Shown: positions 37,184 through 44,736, counted from the stretch's first letter. The stretch is 64,000 nt of DNA from Leptospira sp. WS39.C2 (GCF_040833965.1 NZ_CP162143.1:186001-250000), one strand, 5' to 3'. The notes: generated from the letters alone by a model not told the origin. Translations and numbers: made by a program.

Positions 37184-37499
37184 CTATATTTGTTCTTTTC
37201 CAAGGTTGTGGATCTTTTGTTGTATGTTTCCGATTCCAGACCGGCAATTTATTAGTTTTACGCTCACAATGACCAGTCACCTTCGTAAAATCCCAGAGTT
37301 TGTCTTTGTGGATCGAAATGTTACTCTTTGTCATTTCTCTATCATTCGCTCCTGGCAGTCGAAAAATACTTACATTCCAATCTGTTTTTCTATGTAACAT
37401 TAACGAAATATCACATGGAACTAGTCTTTGGCATCTACCCAACAATTCCCTTGGATCCCATAAGTACCTCTTGCAATCATAGAGAAAACAGAATATACG
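37170..37499 (-). pseudogene. Possible remnant of a small gene
   Basis: On the minus strand, a frame beginning M-I-A-R-G-T-Y-G-I-Q-G-N-C-W-V-D-A-K-D stops at TAG, and the next frame (about 37170-37440) continues with protein-like sequence (V-P-C-D-I-S-L-M-L-H-R-K-T-D-W-N onward). A single-base change would join the two. This is suggestive of a frameshifted gene, but there is no homologue in view and the reading is weak. Confidence 0.25.
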
Positions 37500-37657
37500 C
37501 GAAAATGTGAACTTATTGTGAGTAAAATTTTTAGATTTCAGGAAATGAGTTCACAAAACAAAGGATATGTGGTAGAAGGAGCCATTGGGTGGCGGGTGGA
37601 ATACCCCACCCAGTCCAAATAGGGCGGGGATCTCTACGTACCAATACCCTCCCACCT
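37184..37657. other. 474-bp intergenic region with a GC-rich hairpin
   Basis: Beyond the weak remnant, the main structure is at 37586-37612: TGGGTGG (37586-37592) and GGGTGG (37594-37599) can each pair with CCACCC(A) (37606-37612), giving two alternative hairpins. It is followed by a further GC-rich stretch to 37630. No gene with a believable start is seen. Confidence 0.55.
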
Positions 37658-38470
37658 TCACCCAAGCCCCACATCAAGAGCCATCATGAGCACAAATCCA
37701 AACATCGCTCCCAATGTTGACATTTCGGTTTCTTTTCCCGTGTGAGACTCTGGAATGAGTTCCTCCACTACCACAAAGATCATCGCTCCTGCCGCAAAGG
37801 AGAGAGCAAACGGAAGGACGCTTTCTACATAAAATACAAGAGCCGCACCGAGAAGACCACCAATGGGTTCCACAAAACCAGAAAGTTGTCCATACCAAAA
37901 ACTTTTTTTAGCACTAAATCCCTCACGTAACAGTGGAATGGAAACTGCTGCCCCTTCGGGGATATTTTGGATCCCAATACCAAAGGCAACCACCACTGCC
38001 GCCATAAGAGCCTCGTAAGTAAAACCATCACCTAATGCACCGAAGGCGACACCTACCGCCAGTCCTTCTGGGATGTTATGTAAAGTGATGGCAAGGATGA
38101 GTAACAAACTCCTTTGGAAAGAAGACTTCCCTCCTTCCAATCTGTTTTCTTCCAAACCGACATGTAAATGAGGAAGGAGTTTATGTAGAAAATACAAACT
38201 TAGCCCACCTGACAAAAACCCAAGGCTCACATGGAGCCAAGCAGGTTGGCCAACATTTTCTGAAAGTTCTATCGAAGGGAGTAATAATGACCAAAAACTG
38301 GCAGCGATCATAATGCCTGAGGCAAAGCCAAGCATCGCATTAAAAACAGGCCTTGGCACTGTACGAAAAAAAAACACAAACCCTGCACCAAAAGCAGTAC
38401 AAAACCAAGTAAACCCAGTGGCTAGGAGGGCCAAAACCACCGGATGGAGAGCTAAAAGATCGATAAACAT
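37658..38470 (-). CDS. ZIP-family divalent metal transporter
   Basis: The 270-residue protein has eight predicted membrane helices and the two ZIP metal-site motifs HNIPEGLAVG (about 136-145) and NIPEGAAV (about 168-176). A short loop between the third and fourth helices contains histidine (PHLHVGLEEN) that may bind metal. ZIP transporters move zinc, iron or manganese into the cytoplasm. The start at 38470 abuts the stop of the preceding gene with no gap, so the two are cotranscribed. Confidence 0.92.
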   Translation of the reverse strand: MFIDLLALHPVVLALLATGFTWFCTAFGAGFVFFFRTVPRPVFNAMLGFASGIMIAASFWSLLLPSIELSENVGQPAWLHVSLGFLSGGLSLYFLHKLLPHLHVGLEENRLEGGKSSFQRSLLLILAITLHNIPEGLAVGVAFGALGDGFTYEALMAAVVVAFGIGIQNIPEGAAVSIPLLREGFSAKKSFWYGQLSGFVEPIGGLLGAALVFYVESVLPFALSFAAGAMIFVVVEELIPESHTGKETEMSTLGAMFGFVLMMALDVGLG

Positions 38471-39055
38471 CTATTTGGCGGGCATCATTCCCACAAATAA
38501 GGAACTCATTTCTTTGGCTCGCCAAAGTCCATCAGAATCTTTTTCTACACTGACAGGACGGTAACTCGAGGCACCTTTGGTTGCTACAAAGAGTTTAATT
38601 TTCCCTGTTGCCTCATCTCCTGAATAGGGATTGGTAAATGTTTCGACTGTGATAGGGAGAGCCGGTGAATACCCGTTAGATGGTTCCGCTCCTTTCCAAT
38701 ACCCATTTGGTAACATTTTGTATTTGTCTAATTGCCCGAGTAAATACGAATCACTCCCTCCTAAATCCACTCCATCAATTGCTGTAGGTTTGTTGGACTT
38801 TTGTCTGTTTTTGGAGAGGACAGACAACACCACAGCCTTCCTTCCCAATTCAGGATTTTTGCCGTATAAGGAAATGGCAAGGACAAGCACAGCAACTCCA
38901 CCTTCAGGGGATGTGGCGGTGGCAGCTTGGATGGATTTGAATTCTTCAATCGTGGTTGGTTCATTTGCAAAACTCACAGGAGTTCGTTCTGTCAAATTTT
39001 GCGCCACAAGGGATACGGTAAACGAGACAAGGAGTAGACTTACGATTCGTTTCAT
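38471..39055 (-). CDS. Secreted protein, unknown function
   Basis: The 194-residue precursor begins MKRIVSLLL and has a signal peptide cleaved near LVAQ (residues 14-17), with no lipobox. The mature part is acidic to neutral, with a segment around GVDLGGSDSYLLGQLDKY and a C-terminal SYRPVSVEKDSDGLWRAKE. This resembles uncharacterised families that occur next to metal or cell-surface genes in spirochetes (a DUF6935-like name is possible but unverified). The start at 39055 is chosen over upstream codons to keep the signal peptide N-terminal. It immediately precedes the ZIP gene. Confidence 0.65.
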   Translation of the reverse strand: MKRIVSLLLVSFTVSLVAQNLTERTPVSFANEPTTIEEFKSIQAATATSPEGGVAVLVLAISLYGKNPELGRKAVVLSVLSKNRQKSNKPTAIDGVDLGGSDSYLLGQLDKYKMLPNGYWKGAEPSNGYSPALPITVETFTNPYSGDEATGKIKLFVATKGASSYRPVSVEKDSDGLWRAKEMSSLFVGMMPAK

Positions 39056-39145
39056 GGGCGAAAATCCTAATGGCATCCAAACCAGATGCAATCCTTTTTC
39101 TAATTTTTTTCTTTACCAATCTTTCCTATCGAATATGATTCCTTT

Positions 39146-39538
39146 ATGAAAAAAATTTCGATTTTCGTTTTCCTAATTTTCCCGATTGTCATCACCTCAC
39201 AAACATTAAAGGATGCAAAAGAATTCCAGGCCCTTTCCAAAAAAATGTGTGCCAAATCTTCTGAATGTATGAAAGAAAAACTGAAAGAGCTTCCTCCCGA
39301 ACAAAGGAAGATGGTTGAATCTCAATTTGTAAATGGGAATGTCTGTGAATCTCGATATAAACAATATATTGTAGAAGGCCAAAAGCCAAGTAACGAAAAA
39401 CCAACCAAAAAACTCACCAAACAAGACATCGAAGACATGAAACAATGTGCAAAAGAAATGGCGGCTTTTTCTTGTGCTGATTTGGAAGAAGGGAAAGTTC
39501 CTTCTGCTTGTGAAAAATTCCAATCCGAAGAGGAATAA
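39146..39538 (+). CDS. Small secreted cysteine-rich protein
   Basis: The 130-residue precursor has a signal peptide (about residues 1-18). The mature domain is charged and helix-rich with six cysteines (KMCAKSSECMKE, GNVCES, KQCAKE, SCADLE, ACEKF), spaced so as to allow three disulphides. No known family is recognised. It lies convergent with epmA with 6 bp between stops. Probably periplasmic or released. Confidence 0.7.
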   Translation: MKKISIFVFLIFPIVITSQTLKDAKEFQALSKKMCAKSSECMKEKLKELPPEQRKMVESQFVNGNVCESRYKQYIVEGQKPSNEKPTKKLTKQDIEDMKQCAKEMAAFSCADLEEGKVPSACEKFQSEEE

Positions 39539-39544
39539 TTGATT

Positions 39545-40516
39545 TTACAATTCCATCCAATACGGGCTCACTTCTGCGAGTCCGTTTTTCCCCAAAAGTT
39601 TTAACATAAGCCTATCCATCCCGATGGAGATCCCCGAACAATTGGGAAATCCATTCCCGAGAGCAGTAACAAAATCTTCATCAATAGGAAATACTTCTTT
39701 CCCCAAATTGGCACGTAACTCTTGTTCGCCTATAAAACGTTTTCTTTGTTCTTTTGGATCATTCAATTCGTAAAAAGCATTGGCAAGTTCGAGTCCGTCC
39801 CAATAAATTTCAAATCGTTTGGCAACTCCCTTCTCAATTCTAGCAAGTGCTGCACATTCTGGGGGGTAATCATACAAAAACACAATTCCTTCCCCGAGTT
39901 TAGGTTCGATACAATTTAAAAACACCAAAAAGAACAAATCTTCATATTGCCAAGTTTGCAATTCCTCAAAAGATGCGGAGGTTAACTTTTGTTTGATGAT
40001 AGTCGGGATCAAATTTTCTCTTTCAAATCCATGCCCAAGTTGGATGAGAAACACTGACTGTACTGAAAAATGACGGATAAAACCTGGTTTGGAAAGTTTG
40101 TTGTGTAGTTTTGTTTCGCCAACAGTCAATATCAATTCACGTAAAAATTTTTCTGTAAAATGCCTGAGCACTTCATCATCCATACCTTCTGCATAGAGTT
40201 CTAACATCAGAAACTCTTTGGTATGAAACGAACTCCCCACTTCCCCTGACCTGTAGGTATGGGCCAACTCAAAGATACGAGTAAGGCCCTTTGCCATCAT
40301 CTGTTTTAGGCTGTACTCAGGAGAAGTGATGAGATACCCTTTTTCTTTCCCGGAAGGAGAACGCACTTCAAAAGGATCAAGGTATGGTTCCATGCCGACG
40401 ATGGGTTTCAGAGTGGGAGTATCCACTTCCAAAAATTCGTTTCGTGAGAGAATCTCTCGCACAGATTGTAATACTTTTGATCGAAAAATGAGTGTCTCTT
40501 TTGGTAGAACCTGCAA
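39545..40516 (-). CDS. epmA: EF-P lysyltransferase EpmA (truncated lysyl-tRNA synthetase homologue)
   Basis: The 323-residue protein is a class II aminoacyl-tRNA synthetase catalytic core without the anticodon-binding domain. It has motif 1 (EFLEVDTPTLKP), motif 2 (FELAHTYRSGEVGSSF) and motif 3 (GISIGMDRLMLKL). This is the EpmA/GenX/PoxA type, which attaches beta-lysine to the EF-P acceptor lysine. The start is TTG at 40516 with a perfect GGAGG six bases upstream. Its partner epmB and target efp lie about 20 kb away. Divergent from the STAS-like gene with only 12 bp between start codons. Confidence 0.93.
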   Translation of the reverse strand: MQVLPKETLIFRSKVLQSVREILSRNEFLEVDTPTLKPIVGMEPYLDPFEVRSPSGKEKGYLITSPEYSLKQMMAKGLTRIFELAHTYRSGEVGSSFHTKEFLMLELYAEGMDDEVLRHFTEKFLRELILTVGETKLHNKLSKPGFIRHFSVQSVFLIQLGHGFERENLIPTIIKQKLTSASFEELQTWQYEDLFFLVFLNCIEPKLGEGIVFLYDYPPECAALARIEKGVAKRFEIYWDGLELANAFYELNDPKEQRKRFIGEQELRANLGKEVFPIDEDFVTALGNGFPNCSGISIGMDRLMLKLLGKNGLAEVSPYWMEL

Positions 40517-40528
40517 ACCTAACCTCCG

Positions 40529-40888
40529 ATGGCAAAAAAAACCAAATACTTAAATGTAAGGGAAATCCAAAACGCTTATGAAATTGTCATCTCCTCCAAA
40601 GAAGTGCATTTAGATTTGGAAGAAGAATTGGACTCGGTCATGCACATGTTATTTTTCCAAACCAGATCTCATATCCAAATGGACCTGTCGAATTTACCAT
40701 ACCTTCCCATCACCCTCCTCACCAAACTCCTGAATATGGCAAGAGACCTACGTTTGAAAAAACGTGTTTTGGTTTTGAATGGACTCAACCAATCCAGTTA
40801 CCATTATCTCAAACGGTTTGGTCTCATCCGATTGGTCTTCCCAAGTGAAGCCATCCTTAGGGAGTCCCACCGAGTTCCCAGGGGATAA
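40529..40888 (+). CDS. STAS-domain-like protein
   Basis: The 119-residue protein matches the STAS layout: a short N-terminal strand, VHLDLEEEL, the MDLSNLPYLPITLLTKLL segment that replaces the usual (D)S-x-G phosphorylation loop, and a closing strand/helix. The usual phosphorylatable serine is not clear, so an adaptor rather than a classical anti-anti-sigma role is likely. No ribosome binding site is evident, and the in-frame stop at 40520 makes the ATG at 40529 the first possible start. The 3' end overlaps the DUF4279 gene by 32 bases. Confidence 0.7.
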   Translation: MAKKTKYLNVREIQNAYEIVISSKEVHLDLEEELDSVMHMLFFQTRSHIQMDLSNLPYLPITLLTKLLNMARDLRLKKRVLVLNGLNQSSYHYLKRFGLIRLVFPSEAILRESHRVPRG

Positions 40889-41273
40889 TTTCCAATTGGA
40901 CTCCCATTTCGCCTAACAAAAGCATCGTCCTTTTGTCGAGAGTGACCCCTTTTGTAAATTCAGAGGCAAACTCGACAGAGACGTAAATGGTCGAATCAAA
41001 GTTTTCTGTGAATTCTTTCAATTCTTTGCGAACGGGTCCAAGAGATTTCAGAATGTCCCAAATATGATCTTGGGCAGAGAACTCAGGCCCTAACTTTGAA
41101 TTGAGCTGCCAATGACTCGGAATTGTCATATTTTCGATGTCTTTTACATCCCCACCATGGTAATAGTCGGGTGTTAGGCCTAATTTTTCCGTCACTTCCA
41201 AGGGACGTAGCCTTATTCCTGTGATGGCAAACATTGCCCACGATTTTAGTTCTCTTTGTGTTCCCAATTCCAT
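40857..41273 (-). CDS. DUF4279 domain protein
   Basis: The 138-residue protein has the DUF4279 pattern: an N-terminal strand SWAMFAITG, the LRPLEVTEKLGLTPDYYHGGD segment, a conserved helical middle (HIWDILKSLGPVRKEL) and the closing IYVSVEFASEFTKG-V region. Members are small soluble proteins that often act as immunity- or adaptor-like partners, but there is no evidence for that here. Convergent and overlapping by 32 bases with the STAS-like gene. Confidence 0.8.
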   Translation of the reverse strand: MELGTQRELKSWAMFAITGIRLRPLEVTEKLGLTPDYYHGGDVKDIENMTIPSHWQLNSKLGPEFSAQDHIWDILKSLGPVRKELKEFTENFDSTIYVSVEFASEFTKGVTLDKRTMLLLGEMGVQLEIIPWELGGTP

Positions 41274-41331
41274 TTTTTACTTTTTTTTTCTACTACAAGA
41301 ACCAAATTGAGAAAGAACTCAAGGGAAAAAC

Positions 41332-42057
41332 ATGAAAAATATTTTGGTAATTGAGGACGATCCGGACATCGGGAACCTAATCCGGAAATCTCTCGATTCA
41401 GCTCACTACACCACCTCCGTTTTTGAAAATGGCGAAGATGGATTGAAATTTTATAAATCCAATCATCCTGATTTAGTGATTCTTGACCTTTCACTTCCAG
41501 ACATTGATGGTATGGAAATCTGCCGTAGCATTCGGAAATCAGACGAAAGTACTCCAATTTTTATCCTTTCTGCTAGAACGGAAGAAATTGATAGGATCAT
41601 GGGACTCGAGTTAGGTGCTGATGATTATATCACAAAACCATTTTCCGTTCGCGAACTCAAAACTCGTGTGGACGTTTTTTTTAGACGTTGGGATAAAAAA
41701 ATTGGAATCAAACCAAATGTTGGCCAAGCGGGTGAAATCATTCGTGGTGCCTTAAAGATTGATTCCATTCGTCGTCGTGTTACGTTAAACGAAAACATCA
41801 TCAACATCTCCCGTAAAGAATTCGATATTTTACAACTACTCGCTGGATCACCTGGAAAAGTTTTTTCTCGCGAAATGATTTTAGAATCAGTTTGGGGAGT
41901 GGAATGGGATGGTTTTGAAAGGATGATTGATAGCCATATCAAACGGATTCGTTCTAAACTGGAAAAAAATTCTGCTCAACCAGAATGGATTGAAACCATT
42001 TGGGGAATTGGGTATCGTTTCACCGACAATTTTGAAAACATAGTTGTACCCGATTAA
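41332..42057 (+). CDS. OmpR/PhoB-family response regulator
   Basis: The 241-residue protein has an N-terminal receiver domain (about 1-120) with the phospho-acceptor Asp in [13 protein letters not shown] near residue 51, the conserved acidic pair EDDP, the K in DDYITKPF, and a C-terminal winged helix (about 140-235) with the recognition region around [14 protein letters not shown]. The partner histidine kinase is not adjacent. AAGGGAAA lies upstream. Followed 8 bp later by a YqjD-like gene. Confidence 0.95.
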   Translation: MKNILVIEDDPDIGNLIRKSLDSAHYTTSVFENGEDGLKFYKSNHPDLVILDLSLPDIDGMEICRSIRKSDESTPIFILSARTEEIDRIMGLELGADDYITKPFSVRELKTRVDVFFRRWDKKIGIKPNVGQAGEIIRGALKIDSIRRRVTLNENIINISRKEFDILQLLAGSPGKVFSREMILESVWGVEWDGFERMIDSHIKRIRSKLEKNSAQPEWIETIWGIGYRFTDNFENIVVPD

Positions 42058-42065
42058 CATACGTT

Positions 42066-42350
42066 ATGGAAGAAGCAAAAAAAGAAAAGTCCCTCATCGA
42101 TGAAATTAAGTTGTATGAGAAAAAAGCCAAGGAAATTGAACAAAGAGCCAAGGAGAAGTATATGGAACAAGTAAGCGACATCAAACAAAAGTTAGGGAAG
42201 GCAAGCGAAGAAGCTTCTATCAAAGCAAAAGAAGTCATAGACAATGTAGGATCTTACGTAAAAGAACATCCACAAAAAGCAGCTGTGATTGGTTTTGGAG
42301 TAGGACTTGGTCTTGGACTTGCCCTTGGCTTCATTTTTAAGAAGAAATAA
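42066..42350 (+). CDS. YqjD/ElaB/DUF883-like membrane-anchored protein
   Basis: The 94-residue protein has a highly charged, helical N-terminal coiled coil (EAKKEKSLIDEIKLYEKKAK onward) and a C-terminal hydrophobic helix with a glycine-rich face (GFGVGLGLGLALGFIF) flanked by lysines. This matches the YqjD/ElaB type that associates with ribosomes and membranes in stationary-phase cells. It starts a three-gene run matching the yqjD-yqjE-yqjK order of enterobacteria, and lies 8 bp after the OmpR regulator. Confidence 0.75.
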   Translation: MEEAKKEKSLIDEIKLYEKKAKEIEQRAKEKYMEQVSDIKQKLGKASEEASIKAKEVIDNVGSYVKEHPQKAAVIGFGVGLGLGLALGFIFKKK

Positions 42351-42683
42351 TTGGACGAAAAACACTCTAAACAACGCAAAAAAGGTGGTTTAAAAGCCAC
42401 CTTCGAAGAATTCATCGCCAAACTTGTCTCTTATGCAGAAGTCATGTTGATTTATCTGCAAAAAAACTTACAGTTTTATATCCAAAACTTTATTAAAAAA
42501 TCAGTTTGGGTATTCACCGCTCTCACACTTATTTTTCTCGGACTTTTGTACACTTCGTACGGTATTTTTCTAAGTATCCAAAAGTTTTTAGCTGCTGGAG
42601 ATCCTATCCTTGCGAGTTTCGGAACTGGAATTGGATTTTTAGTTTTTGCAATCCTCTTTTTATCTTTTGTTTTCCGTAAATAA
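42351..42683 (+). CDS. YqjE/holin-X-like membrane protein
   Basis: The 110-residue protein has a basic N-terminus, a helical linker, and two C-terminal membrane helices (about 50-75 and 82-107), fitting the phage-holin-superfamily-6/YqjE type. Translation begins at TTG 42351, directly after the preceding stop codon, and no in-frame ATG exists nearby. It is cotranscribed with its neighbours. Function unknown. Confidence 0.7.
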   Translation: MDEKHSKQRKKGGLKATFEEFIAKLVSYAEVMLIYLQKNLQFYIQNFIKKSVWVFTALTLIFLGLLYTSYGIFLSIQKFLAAGDPILASFGTGIGFLVFAILFLSFVFRK

Positions 42684-42688
42684 ATTGT

Positions 42689-42934
42689 ATGGTATTTAAC
42701 CCCTTCCAAGACCACAACCGTTACCTCGACAAAGACCCAAAAGACATGACTTTGTCCGAATTACGCATGTTACTCAAAATCAAACGAATGGACTTAACAC
42801 TTGGTTGGATTGAATTGGAAGGCAAAGTTAAATTTTGGCAACGAGTGCTCCGTTCCCTTCGCGAATCTGGCATTTTAGACAAAGCCAAAGATGGAATCCA
42901 AAGTTATTTGCAAAAGGACACACCAAAAGAATAA
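42689..42934 (+). CDS. Small YqjK-like protein
   Basis: The 81-residue charged, helical protein begins MVFNPFQDHNRYL. Tryptophan-containing stretches (LGWIELEGKVKFWQRV) and no membrane helix suggest a soluble partner of the preceding two membrane proteins. Position matches yqjK in the enterobacterial order, but sequence similarity is not clear. The gene lies 5 bp after YqjE. Confidence 0.6.
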   Translation: MVFNPFQDHNRYLDKDPKDMTLSELRMLLKIKRMDLTLGWIELEGKVKFWQRVLRSLRESGILDKAKDGIQSYLQKDTPKE

Positions 42935-42981
42935 GGATTTGCCCTTCCTCATCCGATCCTAGTAACAACAGTAGGATCATT

Positions 42982-43311
42982 ATGGCATCAGATGAAATTT
43001 TAGTATTTACCACAATTGGCGACCGCGACATGGCGGAAGAACAAATCTCTGAAATGTTAGAAGAAGGCATCATTGTATCAGGGACCATTTTCCCTGAAGT
43101 CGAACTTGTTTACCTTTGGGAAGGCAAAATCACTGTTGATACCGAAAACAAAATCCTACTTAAAGCAAAAGCCGACAAGTATGATGCAATCGAAGCTTAT
43201 ATCATGAAACACCACCCTTACATTGCACCAGAAATCATTCGGATGGATGTGAGTTTTGGTAGCCCCGCCTACAAAGCGTTTGTTGCCGACAAAATCAAAA
43301 AAAATAGTTAA
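42982..43311 (+). CDS. cutA: CutA-family divalent cation tolerance protein
   Basis: The 109-residue protein matches the CutA1 fold: the start MASDEILVFTTIGD, the central YLWEGKITVDTENKILLKAK (typical YWWEGKI signature with Leu in place of Trp), and the closing HPYIAPEIIRMDV segment. CutA1 forms trimers linked to copper tolerance and general protein stability. The ATG at 42982 follows an AGGAT. No metal-efflux gene is beside it. Confidence 0.88.
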   Translation: MASDEILVFTTIGDRDMAEEQISEMLEEGIIVSGTIFPEVELVYLWEGKITVDTENKILLKAKADKYDAIEAYIMKHHPYIAPEIIRMDVSFGSPAYKAFVADKIKKNS

Positions 43312-43582
43312 CAAAAAAAGTCCAAACGGAACTCGATTCCTTATACCCATCGCGTATCGTTTTGAATTCTTTCTTCCGAAAACGACGGACACTTCACGAG
43401 CAGTGCTCACAATCTCGGCTTGCTTTTTCTTTTCGTGGGCACCTCGGATTCAATTTTCTCACAATCAACTTTACGTAAAATCGACCGGGCCACTCCGGGG
43501 TGCGCTACCGCTCCCGTCCTAGTTGGCGTTTCGCCTCCTAGGACCAAGCCCTCCGTGTCCCTGGCGCAGGGATAGAACGTGT
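43312..43582. other. GC-rich structured intergenic element
   Basis: The second half of this 271-bp gap is unusually GC-rich. It contains a hairpin at 43516-43544: GTCCTAG pairs with CTAGGAC and, inside, GGCG pairs with CGCC. A perfect 6-bp hairpin (TCCCTG/CAGGGA) lies at 43558-43572. A CCGG pair near 43484-43498 adds further structure. No protein frame with a believable start is seen. It resembles a dispersed repeat or mobile-element remnant beside the toxin-antitoxin genes. Confidence 0.55.
43516..43572. repeat. Two adjacent hairpins in the GC-rich element
   Basis: The first hairpin is 43516-43544 (7-bp outer stem, 2-base internal mismatch, 4-bp inner stem, 3-base loop). The second is 43558-43572 (6-bp stem, 3-base loop). 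The pairing is read directly from the sequence; copy number elsewhere is unknown. Confidence 0.6.
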
Positions 43583-43969
43583 TCACCAAATTGCATTTAC
43601 TTTATACTGAGTGATGAGCGAATCTTTGGTTAGCATTGGTAACTTTTCATGATTAGATTGACAAACTAGAATACGATCAAAGGGATCTTTATGTAAATCT
43701 GGTAAATTGAGAAGACCAAATATGTGTGCCGTTGTTATCTCTAAAATCTTACAATCGATTGCAACGAGTGATTCAGAAACGATTTTCGCGGGAGAATTGG
43801 GTAATTTTAATTTTCCTATTTTAAACTTAATGATCATTTCCCAGCTACTTACAACACTCAAATACAATTCTTTTTCTGAATTTTCGACAATTCGCAGAAC
43901 CTTTTTAGATAAATTTTCTGGTTCAAATAATATCCATAAATATGAATGTGTGTCGAGTAAATACTTCAA
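43583..43969 (-). CDS. PIN-domain toxin (VapC-like)
   Basis: The 128-residue protein has the PIN-type layout: the opening acidic motif LLDTHSYLW, the middle SSWEM region, and the closing acidic motif DPFDRILV. This family cleaves RNA, mostly tRNA or rRNA. Its start overlaps the antitoxin stop by four bases, the standard toxin-antitoxin order on the minus strand. It ends beside the GC-rich element. Target RNA unknown. Confidence 0.9.
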   Translation of the reverse strand: MKYLLDTHSYLWILFEPENLSKKVLRIVENSEKELYLSVVSSWEMIIKFKIGKLKLPNSPAKIVSESLVAIDCKILEITTAHIFGLLNLPDLHKDPFDRILVCQSNHEKLPMLTKDSLITQYKVNAIW

Positions 43970-44199
43970 GATAAAAATCCAGAGATTTGATCGTTTGGCA
44001 GTGGTTCGAAAAAATCTTTTGTGATTTTTGTTTTCCCTTGGTAGATCCCTATGTTTCTTTTTTTATTTTGATCAGGAACAATTCGCACGAGCTTTAACAA
44101 TGGTTTTCCCGCTTTGGAGATAATCACTTCTTTACCTTCTACTGCCTGGACAATGAGTTTAGAAAGATTTGACTTTGCATCATGAATATTATATTCCAT
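43966..44199 (-). CDS. Phd/YefM-type antitoxin
   Basis: The 77-residue protein has the Phd/YefM N-terminal fold (YNIHDAKSNLSKLIVQAVEG-like, with the AKSNLSKL motif) and the ITKAGKP-like loop (SKAGKPLLKLV). The C-terminus is acidic and flexible and would bind the PIN toxin. Repeats at the start codon (44181-44205) may serve as its operator. Overlaps the toxin by four bases. Confidence 0.88.
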   Translation of the reverse strand: MEYNIHDAKSNLSKLIVQAVEGKEVIISKAGKPLLKLVRIVPDQNKKRNIGIYQGKTKITKDFFEPLPNDQISGFLS

Positions 44200-44205
44200 G
44201 AATAT
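44181..44205. promoter_or_regulatory. Repeats spanning the antitoxin start codon
   Basis: CATGAATAT occurs twice, at 44181-44189 and 44197-44205 (16 bp apart), and GAATAT-T-ATATTC (44184-44196) is a palindrome between them. The second copy includes the antitoxin start codon. A palindrome at this place would suit autoregulation by the antitoxin, though it lies partly within the coding sequence. Confidence 0.45.
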
Positions 44206-44314
44206 AGATTAGATAATAAAGTGGGCTAAGCCAAACAAAATACGAAACTATCCGTCTCTCCCTTCTCTTAAATAAATTGAATTTCCTCTGACTCTCCGCA
44301 AAAAAATGTGTTGC

Positions 44315-44352
44315 CAAATGACTACATATAATTGATTAGTCAAATGGCTACA
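44315..44352 (+). promoter_or_regulatory. Direct repeats flanking a -10 box upstream of the arsR-like gene
   Basis: CAAATGACTACA (44315-44326) and CAAATGGCTACA (44341-44352) match at 11 of 12 bases and start 26 bp apart. A perfect TATAAT lies between them (44327-44332) and the start codon is at 44355, so binding of the encoded ArsR protein would cover the promoter. The 5' leader would be very short. Confidence 0.6.
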
Positions 44353-44354
44353 CA

Positions 44355-44678
44355 ATGGATTTACGAAGAGATGTTTTTCAGGCAATTGCAGATCCCACAA
44401 GGCGGGCCATCCTACTTCTTGTGGCCACCCAGTCTATGACTGCGGGCGCAATCGCTTCCCAGTTTGATACGAAACGACCGACCATTTCCAAACACCTTCT
44501 CATCTTAACCGAATGTGATTTGTTACAACGAGAACCCATCGGCCGTGAAATGTACTACCACTTAAACCCACATAAGATGAAGGAAATTGCCCATTTCATT
44601 GAACCATTCCGTAAACTTTGGGACGACAGGTTTAACAAACTAGAATCCGTAATGAAACAATATAAACCGAAGGCATGA
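44355..44678 (+). CDS. ArsR-family transcriptional regulator
   Basis: The 107-residue winged-helix protein has an N-terminal dimerisation helix ([16 protein letters not shown]) and a recognition helix region ([14 protein letters not shown]). No metal-binding Cys pair is present, so it belongs to the group paired with SRPBCC-type genes, which act as redox/metabolite or de-repression switches. It is the first gene of an operon with an SRPBCC and a DoxX gene. A repeated operator-like sequence lies just upstream. Confidence 0.93.
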   Translation: MDLRRDVFQAIADPTRRAILLLVATQSMTAGAIASQFDTKRPTISKHLLILTECDLLQREPIGREMYYHLNPHKMKEIAHFIEPFRKLWDDRFNKLESVMKQYKPKA

Positions 44679-44736
44679 TGAACATAACGATCAAAAAAAG
44701 GCATAATCCATATCGATTAAAACTAAGGAATTTAAA

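Noticed and set aside
44311..44332. TTGCCA as the -35 box for the arsR operon
   Set aside because: Spacing to TATAAT is only 10 bases, too short for a standard promoter.
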